Part shown: positions 1 through 10,800 of the stretch, in pieces
Numbering within the stretch: position 1 is the stretch's first letter
Layout of the letters: the number at the start of each line of letters is the position of its first letter
Origin: Diphasiastrum complanatum
Taxonomy: Eukaryota > Streptophyta > Lycopodiopsida > Lycopodiales > Lycopodiaceae
Reading direction: 5' to 3'
Assembly: GCA_029204225.1 (NCBI GenBank)
Contig: CM055093.1
Coordinates: forward strand, 27,811,566 to 27,875,565
Length of the DNA: 64,000 nucleotides
Translations under genes and position numbers: made by a program
The notes under the pieces: model-generated
Seen by the model: only the letters and a program-made list of their open reading frames with translations
What the model was told of the DNA's origin: nothing
Databases searched by the model: none

Positions 1-261
1 TGTCGAAATTCGCCGGCTTCACTGAGGTTAGATCTATGCAAGATCAGTCCTCCAACAGCTCCGCGAATTCTATCTCAGAGATTTAGCCTGTTTTCTGCCA
101 GAAAATCACTTTTTCTACTATTATTCTTATCTGTTAGCAAAACTTTCGTATCAGAATTCGCCGACCATACCACGAAATCGCCCACAGTTTGAACGATTTC
201 TATACATTTTCTGCGAATTCTATCCTTTACAAAAAAGCCAAAAAAATTTAAGAATTCATAT

Positions 262-861
262 TTTGTCTATGACAATATCATTCAAATAAATTTCAACAAA
301 TTCTTGCATATACTCCTTGACAGCAAACTGCACTTGTTGAAAAGTACTCGGTGCATTACAAAGTCCAAATGGCATAACTTTATAAGTATAAAGTCCTCCA
401 TTTTGTTGCAAATGTCATTTTATGTTGATCAATAGGTGCAATTTTGACTTGGTTGTATTCATTGAATGCATCCAAAAAATTGTAAACTTCCACTCCAACA
501 AGGCAATCCAAAATGTTTTCTGTGAAAGGTAATGAAAAATGATCCTTTTGTGTAACTATGTTCAATGCCTTTAGGTTCACAAATTCACATCTTGTCATTT
601 TTTTTTTGGAACGACAACAATTGATGAAACCCATTCAGTATGCACTATCTCATAAATGAACTCAGCTTCCAATAATCTTTGCAACTCCTTCTTTATAAAA
701 TCTGTAACGTTCAATTTGCATCGATAAAATCTCGTGACTTTTGGAAATGCATCAAGTACCAATGAAATAGTATGCTCGACCATGAAAGTAGGAATTCCCT
801 TTAGATCTTTGTAGGAACAAGAGCAACAATCTTGATACCTGACCAACAACTTCCTCAACAC
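262..861 (-). pseudogene. Gypsy-A reverse transcriptase, broken
   Basis: Minus-strand frames give the plant gypsy RT signatures in order: a WVSSIVVVPKK motif (about 600-640), an FNEYNQVKIAP block (about 430-470), the MPFGLCNAPSTFQ motif (about 330-375), then YLNDIV at about 262-280. The catalytic box is normally YxDD; here the second Asp reads Asn, so the enzyme would be inactive even without the frameshifts. The frame changes at about 600 and again near 380. Family assignment is firm; the clade within gypsy is not. Confidence 0.75.
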
Positions 862-1739
862 ACTGAACTAGTCTGCCGAAAGTTGCATTTCAACTCGTAC
901 CTTTTTCTCATCTTCCCCTGGCTCAAACTGGATTTATAAGCTACGTCTAGTTGAACTTCTTGTGTTTCTAGCACTTGGTCCTCACGTTCACGATCAGCTT
1001 TTGGCATCATAATCACAACATTATCTGGAGTATAACTTTTGAAATGATCCGACATGTCATGTTGAACTTCATCTACTTTCACTTGTTCAAAGGGGTTAAC
1101 TTTTGTTTTTCGTTTAGATTTCTTGGCTAAAGTCCTTCGAGAGGGCAATGACTTTCTATAGCTCTGACTTGATGAATCATCTTCGATCTTTCCTTTACCT
1201 TTATCCAACAAAGGTGGTACATCAACATTTTTGCTAATTTTTGGGTCAACCGTAGAAATTGCCTCATTTGGTGGGTTTTTCCATTTTAGATCGTGTTATA
1301 GTGTTGTTTAGCTTTCTTTTTTGTCATCAGTCATGTAGACTTTTGTTTCTTTATAATGACTGTTCTGGTGGTTTCATTGGCTGATCATCAAGAAGACGTC
1401 GAACTCCAGATCTTGTAGGATCCATATGGCTTAAGATTTGCTCATCAATAAGTTCTACATTTTCATCATAAGATAAAGCATGACTAACGGGAATAAGCTC
1501 ATCTTTAATTGGATCCGGAATTGGTTCGGTCGATATTCACGCTACATTCATCATATTGACTAGAAATGTGATGGGTGTATCAAGAGTGCAATTTTCCATA
1601 GTAATGTCACTTAATTCTGATTTGTCATCACGTTGACACATGTAATCCTTTGTATAATCAACGAGTTAATTACATTATCAGTTTGAGAATCATAATGGTT
1701 TCCCAAAGCTTTTTCTGCTCAGTCACAAGGATGATCCGT

Positions 1740-2303
1740 TGATTACTACAAAAGAGATGATGAATTAGTAATTAGCAATTTTAACTAGTACATCTTCCAC
1801 CATGCCGACTGATCGACCAACTTAATCCAACTTAATTACAAAAGTAGCAGGTTTCATCTTTGTAAGACCCCACTTGGCACATAACCAGCCCCATCTATCA
1901 CTGTTGCCTCACAATCAAAATGTTTATGATGAATTGGCAAGGTGATGTTCCTCTGTTCACTCTCCCAAGCAACCCCTACATTGAGTACTTCCTTTGATTC
2001 TTCAAATCTGGCACAATATAGTGGCTCCCGTTGGACTTTTGGTTCAGTTTTGGTGAATCTTTCAGCTAAGACTTCTTTGGCTTGGGGCACCAAATTTAAG
2101 AATTCCTCCAATGTAATATCCATCTTACTAGACAAAATATTCACGATCAGCTCTATTTGCAACGCTTCTAGTTCTATTATTTTAAATGGATCTTCCCAAT
2201 AATGCAATTGGGTATTAACATTAGTATGTTGACGAGATCTATGCAAATCCATTGATGGCACATGTATAGAATGAATCTCTGTTGTAGCTCGAGCATTTTC
2301 CAA
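1740..2303 (-). pseudogene. Gypsy-A protease region, degenerate
   Basis: A minus-strand frame of 149 residues (2303-1854), then a short continuation near 1740-1860 with a VGRSVGMVEDVLVKI-like stretch. That stretch resembles the C-terminal part of plant gypsy aspartic proteases. The D-[ST]-G active site is not clear (IDGAG in place). Position between the zinc knuckles and RT supports the call. A further frame at 1211-855 is the decayed linker between protease and RT. Confidence 0.45.
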
Positions 2304-2496
2304 CGCTTTTTCTTCTTGTAAGTCTTTAATCCACTACCTCATATTGTGGGCTTTCTTCTTCTAATAGTTGAAATTTGGATAGACCCAAGATATGATAAGT
2401 AGATCATTGGTTGGTACAGATTCTGCAGGTGGTGGTTCAGCAACAACAACTTTCTATTTTTGAGCTCTTGTGACAACCATAACTAGTGCAGATGGA

Positions 2497-2706
2497 TCAA
2501 TGGATTTCCTTAGAACAAGACGAATCGGGTGGTTTGATTGTAATCATATTCAATGGAGCAATTATTGGTGGTGGTTTTGTTCTAGCTAGACAATCTTTGT
2601 AGCAATGTCCATATCCGCATTCTCGACAAAAAGGATTATATTTGCCTTTATTTGGACATTCTACAATTCTGTGATTTTCTCCACATCCAAAACAACCAAG
2701 TATCAC
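2497..2706 (-). pseudogene. Gypsy-A Gag zinc-knuckle fragment
   Basis: The 69-residue minus frame has two CCHC knuckles: CFGCGENHRIVEC and CRECGYGHCYKDC. Both are CX2CX3HX4C, one residue shorter in the middle than the classic CX2CX4HX4C. These knuckles bind RNA in retrotransposon Gag. The frame stops soon afterwards; the N-terminal Gag domain is missing because the element ends at 2811. Confidence 0.7.
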
Positions 2707-2811
2707 TCTAACCCATTATCTAGACTGTTGTTGTTGCGCATCAGCATAGATAGCATATTGCTTTGCTCAAGGCTACTTGAGGCTTCTGGCTCCATCATAT
2801 TGGCATGAGGA

Positions 2812-3174
2812 GGACAATATTTAATTTTTTTCGGTCGTGACGTGTGTACTTGTTGGTATGTCTGATAGCTAAATTGCGGCCAATTATTCGAGATAGGCCG
2901 AGTAAGAGAATCTACCCAGATGGTCCAAGATGAACGACCAATCGGGTGTGTCCAAAAAATCGGTAATAGCCGAATAAGAGAAGTTGGCTGATCAAGAGGA
3001 GATGGCCGAACTATTGGATAACGCTGTGATTATATTGATTCCTTTATATTTCTGTAGACTGTCAGGAAGCAAGTGTATTTCTACAGAGTATGCGATTGTG
3101 CAAATATTTACAATAGCTTAATGAATGGATCTAGATTAGCAGAGAATAGGGATGGAGAGGATAGAAATCCAACA
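2812..3174 (-). repeat. Copia-B 3' LTR, truncated
   Basis: Matches 8696-9042 nearly base for base, for example in the blocks gacgtgtgtacttgttgg and gatggagaggatagaaatcc. On the minus strand it begins TGTTGG directly after the purine tract gcgaggg (3175-3181). It lacks the last 570 or so bases of the LTR, so the element is broken here. Confidence 0.9.
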
Positions 3175-3193
3175 CCCTCGCTTAATCTGGATC

Positions 3194-4667
3194 CTAGAAT
3201 GCCATGATAATCAAATTCAAGATAGCACAAAAATTTTTGTGTGCTTCTTGATTCAACCCTTTTGTAAATATATCAGCTCCCATGTACTGGGTTCTACAAA
3301 ACTTCAAACTTACCTCCTTGTTGAGTATCTTGCTCTTGATGTAGTGGTACTTAATCTCGATGTGCTTGCTCCTAGAGTAAAATCTAGGATTGATCGATAA
3401 TGCAATGGCACTCTGATTGTTGCACTGTCTCATTGTTGGAGCAGATTGTCTGAGACCAATGTCAGCCAATAAATTCCTCAACCAGATTGCCACTTTGGTA
3501 GCTAAGAGGTTGCAATGTATTCTGATTCTGTAGATGACATTGCGATGGAGGTTTGCTTTCAACTGTTCCAAGATATTGGAGCATAAAGACATACCCAAAA
3601 GTCAATTTTCAGGTGTCAATATCACCTACACAATTTGCATCTGTATATCCATGAAGAGTATGGATATCGGATGGATCTCCATCACCATAACATATACAAA
3701 GGTCTATAGTGGCTCGTACATATTTAATAACCCTGACAAGAGCTTTCCAGTGGATCATGCCAAGATTGGTCATGTATTGACTCAAGGAACTAATGGCGTA
3801 TGCAAGATCTGGTCTGGTAGAGATCATTGCATACATCAAGGATCCCGATAATAGATCGATATGGATATCCCTTCATTTTTGCTTTCTCCTCATTGGTTTG
3901 AGGGCATTGTTTCTTGGATAACTTAAGACCTAGATTCATGGAATTATGTACATGCTTGCAATTTATAAAACTGAATTTTGTCAGTAAATTGTAAAAGTAC
4001 TTCTGTTGAGTGATATAGAGAAGTCGTTTGCTTCTGTCTCTATGGATTTGAATCCCGAAACAATAATGCGCTTCTCCTAGATCTGTCATCTCGAACTCTT
4101 GGGATATCATCCTCTTTGTATCCTTTGTCAGAGCAATGTTGTTGCCAAACAGCAAAGTATCATCCATGTAAAGTTTGATGATGACAAAGAATTGGTTAAC
4201 AACTTTGAAGTATACATTACAATATGCAAAGCTAGGTTGGAATCCATGATCGATAGAATGTGTTGATTTGATAAAACCATGATCTGGATGATTGCTTCAA
4301 ACCATACAAAGCTTTATGGAGTTTGCATATCTAGTCTTCTCGACCATTGAGGATATAGCCTTATGGCTGGATCATATAGATGTCCTCCTCGATAACTATA
4401 TTGAGGAATATTGTTTGTACATCCATCTGGTGTATCTCAAGGTTCGCTGTAGTAGCATAAGAAAGAAGTAGTCGAACGGATGTATGCTTGACAATTGGAT
4501 TGACGGTTTCGAAGTAGTCGATATCGGGAACTTGAGAAAATCCCCTTGCCACGAGTTGAGCTTTCCTTCTATTGATACTGCCATCTACATTGTATTTGAT
4601 TTTGAAGATCCATTTGCAGTCAATTATCTTTTTGTCTCGGACAGGCTAAGTTCGAATTCTCGTTGAT
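3194..4667 (-). pseudogene. Copia-B reverse transcriptase and RNase H, broken
   Basis: Minus-strand frames carry the copia RT start (GFSQVPDIDYFETVNPIVKH, about 4495-4552), the catalytic YMDDTLLFG box (about 4145-4175), EMTDLGEAHYCFGIQI (about 4060-4110), and RNase H motifs (NQSAIALS and RSKHIEIKYHYI, about 3320-3420). At least four frame breaks separate them. The YMDD box is intact as sequence, but the product cannot be made from this copy. Confidence 0.85.
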
Positions 4668-4840
4668 CATTTAGATGAAGTTTCTAACTATGAAATTCGA
4701 CCTTGTGTTGGCTGAGTCGTCTGCTCCTGAGTTGCAGCTTCTTCTTCTTCTTCTGGATCTACTGGAAGAAATATAAATTGTCTTCTGAGAAGAGTTAGTT
4801 GTAGGGGCAGAAATTGTAGACTGCATCTGGTCCTTGTTTT

Positions 4841-5691
4841 TCAATCAATAAACTGATCTTCTATGAAAGTCACATCCCTGTTAGTAAAGAATTTACAGGT
4901 GTCTATATTATACAGTCTGTACATTCCATCAGAATTGCAATAGCCAACAAAAACTGCTTCAAAAAAATGCTCATTGAGTTTCTTTCTGTTGTCCTTGGGG
5001 ACATGAGCATAAGTTGTGCATCCAAATACTTTCAAATGTTTAATTGAGGGTTTGAATCCTATCCAAACCTCATAAGGAATTTTGTTGTTGGGAACACTCT
5101 TAGTTATGCACTAATTCTGCAAATAAGTTATTGTTGAAAACAACATGCTGCCAAAATGATTTTAACAAAGAAACATGTGTGATCATGCATTTAGCAAACT
5201 CGACTAAGGTCTTGTTCTTCCTTTCGGCCAGTCCATTCGACTGTGGAGAATAGGAAACAACAAATTGTTGCTCGATGCCATTGGTTGAGCAATAATCCTT
5301 GAGTTTATTTGATATGTATTCACTGCCATTGTCGCTCTTGAGAGCTTTGATTCTTTTGCTTGTCTACAACTCAACATTTTCTTTGTATTTCTTGAAGCAC
5401 TGAAAAGCTTCAGATTTATGTTTTAAGAAATAGATTGCAGTCCTTTTGGAATAATAATCTATGAAAGTAATAAAGAATTTTGCACCAAGTAGTAATGGTG
5501 TTTGCATTGGGCCACACATATCAGTATGTACAATATCTAGCAGATCTTTAGAAATATGTTCTTGATTTGACTTAAATGGCCTTCTTGCCTGCTTTCCTAT
5601 GACACAGCTTTGGCAGATAGGAGGGTCGACAATTCGGTAGTCAAGTTCAAGAACTGAAGAATGTCTAGACATGTATCCTATTGAAGTATGA
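4841..5691 (-). pseudogene. Copia-B integrase, broken
   Basis: The minus strand gives the integrase Zn-binding end (CQSCVIGKQARRPF, about 5580-5630), the first Asp in HTDMCGP (about 5510-5535), the second in KSDNGSEY (about 5320-5345), the Glu in NGLAERKN (about 5220-5245), and the C-terminal FGCTTYAHVPKDNRKKL block (about 4980-5030). All three DDE residues are present but spread over broken frames. The upstream gag-pre-integrase part is split off by the MITE at 5696-6618. Confidence 0.82.
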
Positions 5692-5695
5692 TTAA

Positions 5696-6618
5696 CACTA
5701 GAGTCGTTTCAAAATGCACACAAAAGTGTGCATTTCAAGCACTTATTCAAAAAATCATATCTCATAAACTATGATGAATCACATCAAATCCTTTCACATG
5801 TGTGTTCTTCATATATACATTTATCGATTAAAAATTTTGAAACCTTCATTTTGAGCAACTTATAATTAAGATATGATGTGTCAAACATGTGAGGGTATTG
5901 ATGAAACTTCGATATTTTCACATATGGGACTATATTTTTGGGAATTTTACATTCTGCTGTCTACTCTTAAAAATATTGTATGATTATAGAAACATGGAGA
6001 TCTATAGAGATAGATATGTGCATTCAAAGTTATCTTTTTAAGTGCTAATAAAAATTACCAAAACTGGAAATATCATATATGAGTGTATAATGCAATGATT
6101 TTAAAAAAAAAAAAATTGATTTGTCTACTTTAAGAAGTATTATGTGACCATAGAAACATGTCTCTCAATTTTTTTTCAATTTGGAGTTATGTAGAGATAG
6201 CCTATGTGGATCTAAAGTTTACCCATGTCAAGTGCTGAAAAGTACTGAAAATTATTGAAAGGTGCTAAAAAGTTTCAGTTATTTTGGAGGTGTTTTTTAT
6301 CATCCTTTCTTTGGTTGTCTACTTTCATAAATCCTTTATGACCATAGAAACATGTCTATAATAAAATTCAAATTTGGAGTCCTATAGAGATATATACGTG
6401 CACCTAGAATTACCCATGTGAAGTGCTGAAAAGTTCTAAAAATTGAAAATTTTTGGGGGCAAATTGCCATCAATTGAGAGTCAAGTCTAGTTCCACATAC
6501 AATTGAAAGATTAAAGTTTCAATCATTTGAATGCATGTTATGTCTCATCAAGTGACCAAGGGTTTTATGCGCACTTTTGTGCGCACGCACAAAAAATGTG
6601 TTAAAAACAGCTCTAGTG
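5696..6618. mobile_element. TTAA-flanked MITE inside Copia-B
   Basis: A 923-bp non-coding insert with inverted ends CACTAGAG and CTCTAGTG, flanked on both sides by TTAA (5692-5695 and 6619-6622). Deleting the insert and one TTAA rejoins the Copia-B frame exactly at the gag-pre-integrase HYRLGHL motif. Near each end lies a short hairpin: a 10-bp stem with loop AAAA at 5712-5735, and a 7-bp stem with loop TTTT at 6568-6585. Inside are three diverged repeats of about 160-190 bp, each starting near tgtctact and gaaacatg (about 5960, 6122, 6317). TTAA suggests piggyBac-like mobilisation, but a TA duplication (mariner-like) gives the same empty site. Confidence 0.8.
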
Positions 6619-7072
6619 TTAAGGTGACCAAGTCTATAATGCCAAATCAATTATTTATTGATAGATGTGGAACTGCTTAAAGCACGACAACCACAATATT
6701 ACAATGACTAAGCCTATAGAGATATCCTTGTCTCTTTCTGAGTGCAAGAACTCTCCTGCTATTATCAAGAATTTGACAAGAATCTGTCTGAAACTCTACC
6801 CTATGTCCTAAATTTGTGATTCGACTGACAAACAACAGATTGTCATCAGATTTGGAACATACAATATGTTTGGTACTAGTTTCGACATTCCATTCTAAAA
6901 AAAGAGTACCTTTACCTTCAATTATGTGGGAGATGTTGTCTCCAAGGTGAACGAATTTCTTGGTGCTGTAGGCCGAATAATTGATGAACCATTCTTGATG
7001 GCTTGTCATGTGTTGCATTGCTCCAGAATCGAGGAACCATTCCTCCGATTGTTCGACATGTCTATGGCTCAC
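6619..7072 (-). pseudogene. Copia-B protease and gag-pre-integrase N-part
   Basis: The minus frame from 7072 has WFLDSGAMQHMTS, the aspartic protease site (DSG) of copia Pol. It is followed by NLLFVSRITNLGHRVEF, which leads into the gag-pre-integrase domain. The frame then breaks near 6680, and HYRLGHL lies at 6624-6645, right against the MITE. Confidence 0.8.
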
Positions 7073-7405
7073 ATGAAGACTTCCTGCTCATCATCTTCTT
7101 CTTGGTTCTTCTGTTTCGTGTTGGCTGCATGGGCTTGCTGGTCCAGTTGCTTCTTCTTGTCGATGTTAAACCTCAAGATTCGATAGTCCTGGATTTCATG
7201 ATTTGCCCTCTTGCAGTATCTTCAGAAGAGTCTCTCTTGTCCTGAGCAGGTGGCTGATTCTGGGTCTTCTGTGTCTGCCTCTAATTGTTGTCGTTTTGTC
7301 GGACAACTTTCTCTTACTATTGCTTCCTGGTGTTCTTCTTCGAGAATAATGCTTGTGAGTCGTTGAGATGGAGGACGAGGATGCTCCATTCCTTCTTGTT
7401 TCCTC

Positions 7406-7762
7406 CTACAACAGCATGATCAAGACTCTAGACAATGTTATATTTGAGTGTGTGGTTATCATCATCACCCGGTTTCCATAAGAGGATGGCAAACTGGACA
7501 ATAAGGTCATAACAGCGTCAAAGTCTTTGACTACTAAACCTACTGCCGCCATATGCTCTAATAGAGTCTTAAATTCATTTATGTGATTTTGAATAGAATC
7601 ATTATTTGACATTCTGAGTGAGAAGAACTTTCTCCTCAGATGCAGTTTCAAAGTGACATCTCCCACTTCGTATAATGTGCTTAATATATCCCAAGCTTCT
7701 TTCGAGAATTGGGCTTTTCTGATATCACCAATCTGTGTGTCGAAGATGTTAAGGGTGATCAA
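7406..7762 (-). pseudogene. Copia-B Gag fragment
   Basis: A 118-residue minus frame with features of the copia Gag (UBN2-type) domain: AWDILSTLYEVGD, LRRKFFSLRMSNNDSIQNHINEF, and LLSSLPSSYGN. The N-terminal start and the zinc knuckle lie in other frames (7200-7400 and above 7762), so Gag is broken. Nucleocapsid function is inferred from family. Confidence 0.75.
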
Positions 7763-8093
7763 GGCGAATGCCTTGCTATCCTTGAGCTTCCACTTGGAAA
7801 TGGCTTGCTCATCGACAGTGGGAAGTAGTTCGGTTCCAGCGACTATCTCCTAGAGTAGGCTTGGCCATTAGTACTACTCTCATCTTGAAGTTCCATAGGT
7901 GGTAATTTGAATCGTCGAGTTTTTCTACCATTAGAGCAGACTGTGGTTGTGAATCCATTTGGAATTTTAGGTTGAGTATTATGCAAATAGTAGATTAATG
8001 TGACTGAAAATATTTATAGCTGCTATCCACACTATATCAGAATGATCGTTCTGATAATGTCAGCTCTGAATGCATACAGAGATCAGAGCAAAT

Positions 8094-8105
8094 GCTCTGA
8101 TACCA
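8094..8105 (-). promoter_or_regulatory. Copia-B primer binding site
   Basis: Minus strand reads TGGTATCAGAGC, complementary to the 3' end of plant initiator Met tRNA, 3 nt from the LTR end at 8109. Its position proves that the 5' LTR extends to 8109 and not just over the 347 bp shared with the truncated 3' LTR. Confidence 0.92.
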
Positions 8106-8108
8106 TAT

Positions 8109-9042
8109 TGGGATTCGGTGTAGTTCCCGTCGCAACAAAGAGAAGCGACCAAGGAATGTACATGCAAATATGTCTATCAGATTCAGATAGATCGAGATCT
8201 GTCTTACTTGATCACAGCTTCTAAGTTGCTAGATCTAAATAGTTGATTCTATAGCCATGCACAAATTATCATGTTTATCAGATTTAGCTTTGCGGAAGCA
8301 GTTTGGGTACATTTATTAGAACGACAGATCGAGTAGTGCTATCAATCACATGAAACAATTTAATCTACGAATAATTTTATTTGAAAGCATGAATCTATGT
8401 GACAATAAAACAAATAAGCATTCAGCATACACAACTTGAGTCGCTGGAACATTACTGATTAGTCGTGTAGAAAATACAGTCTAGATGCAGATAGAGAGGC
8501 GTTATTTCTGAGACGGTACTCCGTGATAACAGAAAGAAAGAACAAGACAATTGTGCTCTCAACAGATAGAGAATTCAGCTAACCGAGCAACTGATAAGTT
8601 GCTAGATATATACACATGGCTAACTAATTAAAAGAATAGTTAATTGGTGGTTTACAAATAGGTTAAGGCACTACATGCTGTTGGTAGTTGTCGTCGGACA
8701 ATATTTAATTTTGTCCGGTCGTGACGTGTGTACTTGTTGGTACGTCTGATACCCAATTGTGCGAGATAGGCCGAGTAAGAGAATCTACCCAGATGGTCTA
8801 GGATGAATGACCAATCGGGTGTGTCCAACCAATCGATGATAGCCGAATAAGAGAAGTTGGCTGATCAAGAGGGGATGGCCGAACTATCGGGTAACGTTGT
8901 CACCAATTCCTTTGTATTTCTACATAATGTCAGGAAGCAAGTGTATTTCTGTAGAGTATGCGACTATGCAAATATTTACAACAACTTACTGAATGAATCT
9001 AGATTAGCAGAGAATAGGGATGGAGAGGATAGAAATCCAACA
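8109..9042 (-). repeat. Copia-B 5' LTR, full length
   Basis: 934 bp, TG...CA bounded, placed between the primer site (8094-8105) and the outer end at 9042. The outer 347 bp (8696-9042) match the truncated 3' LTR. The inner 587 bp have no partner in this window. Confidence 0.87.
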
Positions 9043-9046
9043 AGTG

Positions 9047-9297
9047 GTCCAGTAGACGATGTGGCTCGTCGTGCGTGCCTGCGGGCCACGTGCGGGATCC
9101 CATCCCCACCGCCTAGCCACCCACCATCATTTCCCTTTGACTCCAAAAGGGCTGGTACCAGAGGACAAGGGTACATTGTCTACAATGAGCTTATATGTGG
9201 GTTCTGTTACAGTCTCCATTTGCTTATGGGACGAATGCACTCTTTTTGGTGTCTTTTTAGATACAGCCGCTTTGTGCGTAGCTTGCATCCTCCAACA
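9047..9297. repeat. Shared 250-bp module, copy 1
   Basis: Closely matches 45,029-45,285 along its whole length, including a GC-rich start (gatcccatccccaccgccta) and an AT-rich end. It lies between the Copia-B LTR and the Copia-C RT fragment. Read on the minus strand it begins TGTTGGAGGATGC, a start typical of copia LTRs. I suggest it is the first part of an LTR of another element. No gene is recognisable in it. Confidence 0.7.
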
Positions 9298-9299
9298 GT

Positions 9300-10195
9300 A
9301 CTCAAAAAGGAGTTTGAGGTGCATGATCTTGGTCTTTTGCATCATATCTTGGGAATAGAGGTATTTAGAACTTCTCAATTTACATTCATATGTCAAGAGA
9401 AGTATGCTCATTCTATTCTAAAAAGATTTCATATGGTAGATGCTAAGTCTTGTGATACACCAATGGAGTCAAATGTAAAGCTAACTATAAGAGGTAATGA
9501 AAGATCCTTTGAGAACATTAATCTCTATAGGAAGCTAGTTGGTTCACTCATATATCTAACCATCACAAGACCTGATATTAGCTATTGTGTTGGTAGATTA
9601 GGCCAATTTATACAAAATCCTAGTGTGGAGCATTGGAAGCTAGGCAAGAGAGTATTGAGATACATCTTGGGAACAAGAGATTTTGGCATTTTTTTTTATG
9701 GAGGATCATCACCTAACTTGTTTGGATTTTCAGATTCGGACTTTGCTGGAGATCAAATGGATAGAAAATCTATAAGTGCACATGCTATTTTCATAGGTGA
9801 TGGAGCTGTGTCATGGATGTCAAAGAAACAAGCTACTATCTCATTGTCATCTTGTGAGGCCGAGTACAAAGCTCTTACATCTTGCACAAAGGAGGATCAA
9901 GATTATGGTAAATGATCTTCACTTGCTGGATTTTTCAGAGAGTCCAATCATCTTTTGTGACAACATTTCAGCCCAAAGATTGGCAACCAATCCTATCTTT
10001 CATGCAAGGAGCAAGCATATTAAGGTGGCGTGAGAGAACAAGTCATGGGAAAGGAAGTGGAGCTTCAACATGTTTCTTCAAGGGAATGTGTGGCTGATAT
10101 CTTCACCAAAGCATTGGGAAAAGACTTGTTTATGAAGCATAGAACATCACTTGGTGTACTATCTAAATCTATGCTAAAACTAGTTGAAGAGGGAG
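9300..10195 (+). pseudogene. Copia-C reverse transcriptase/RNase H, 5'-truncated
   Basis: The plus frame begins inside RT at KKEFEVHDLGLLHHILGIEV, after the catalytic YxDD box, so the RT active site is absent. It continues through LVGSLIYLTITRPDISYCVG and RNase H (GFSDSDFAGD, SKKQATISLSSCEAEY, then after a frame change CDNISAQRLATNPIFHARSKHI). It ends at KLVEEGV, with the purine tract gaagagggag directly before the LTR. The frame breaks near 9905 and 10,030. No 5' part exists in the window. Copia-E at 31.4-38.4 kb is the same family, with a matching C-terminus and LTR start. Confidence 0.85.
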
Positions 10196-10800
10196 TGTGA
10201 AAATTGTCAACTAGTCTCGACATTTTATTTGATATTTTTGGAGGCCAAAATGAAATCTCAACTTAGAGATAGTTTCATATTTGTCAATAAAGGCCTAAAT
10301 AGTGGTATTACTATTTTTGGCAAGTAGATAAGTGGATGAGATTGTGTTGGACCCATTCTAATTGGTCAATATTAGTACATTGGACTAGTAATTCTAGGTT
10401 TTTGGCTAAGTACCTAGAAGTTGCCATTTTAGGACATACTTAGGGAAAGTGTCTACATGACATATTGGCTGTTATAAATATCTATACATGCGTGGAGAAC
10501 AGATCATTGTTTTTTCTTATGATGTGGAGAATTCATCTTTGTTGATTCTATGTCCATCTCTTATGGTTTTCTCATGATATCTAGACTTTCTATGTGTAGA
10601 ATGTTGATTTTCTTGTTGGTCTAGCTTTCACATGTGTGGAGTATTGTACTGTACTGCTGCTGTATGGATAGGGACAGTACTAAGTCACATCTAAGTGGTT
10701 ATGATCAGATCTTGATGCATTTCTAAATTCTAGCATGCATAAAGTTGAGTTTTCTATGTTGTTGATGAATCTAGATGTGTAATTCAAATTGGCTAAAGAT
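10196..10800 (+). repeat. Copia-C 3' LTR (right end uncertain)
   Basis: Starts TGTGAAAATTGTCAACTAG right after the polypurine tract. Copia-E has the same start on the other strand at 32,053. A likely terminal zone lies between about 10,600 and 10,800, but with no partner LTR the end is a guess. Confidence 0.6.

Larger units (their letters stand above)
1..2811 (-). mobile_element. Degenerate Ty3/gypsy remnant A
   Basis: Read on the minus strand, this stretch holds in order a two-zinc-knuckle Gag end (2706-2497), a protease-like region (about 2303-1740) and reverse transcriptase motifs (861-262). That is Ty3/gypsy order. The frame is broken many times. No LTR, primer site or integrase is visible; the element runs off the left edge. 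On its 5' side it ends abruptly at 2811, where it abuts the truncated LTR of Copia-B. Bases 1-260 carry repeated gaattcgccg-type words that I cannot assign. Confidence 0.7.
2812..9042 (-). mobile_element. Copia-B LTR retrotransposon
   Basis: Minus-strand Ty1/copia element in the order 5' LTR (9042-8109), primer site (8105-8094), gag, protease, integrase, RT, RNase H, polypurine tract, 3' LTR (3174-2812). The full LTR is 934 bp and starts TGTTGGAT and ends ATCCCA on its own strand. The 3' LTR keeps only its first 363 bp; the remaining 570 bp or so are gone at the junction with Gypsy-A. All reading frames are broken. A MITE sits in the gag-pre-integrase domain. No target-site duplication can be tested because the 3' LTR end is lost. 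Confidence 0.88.
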
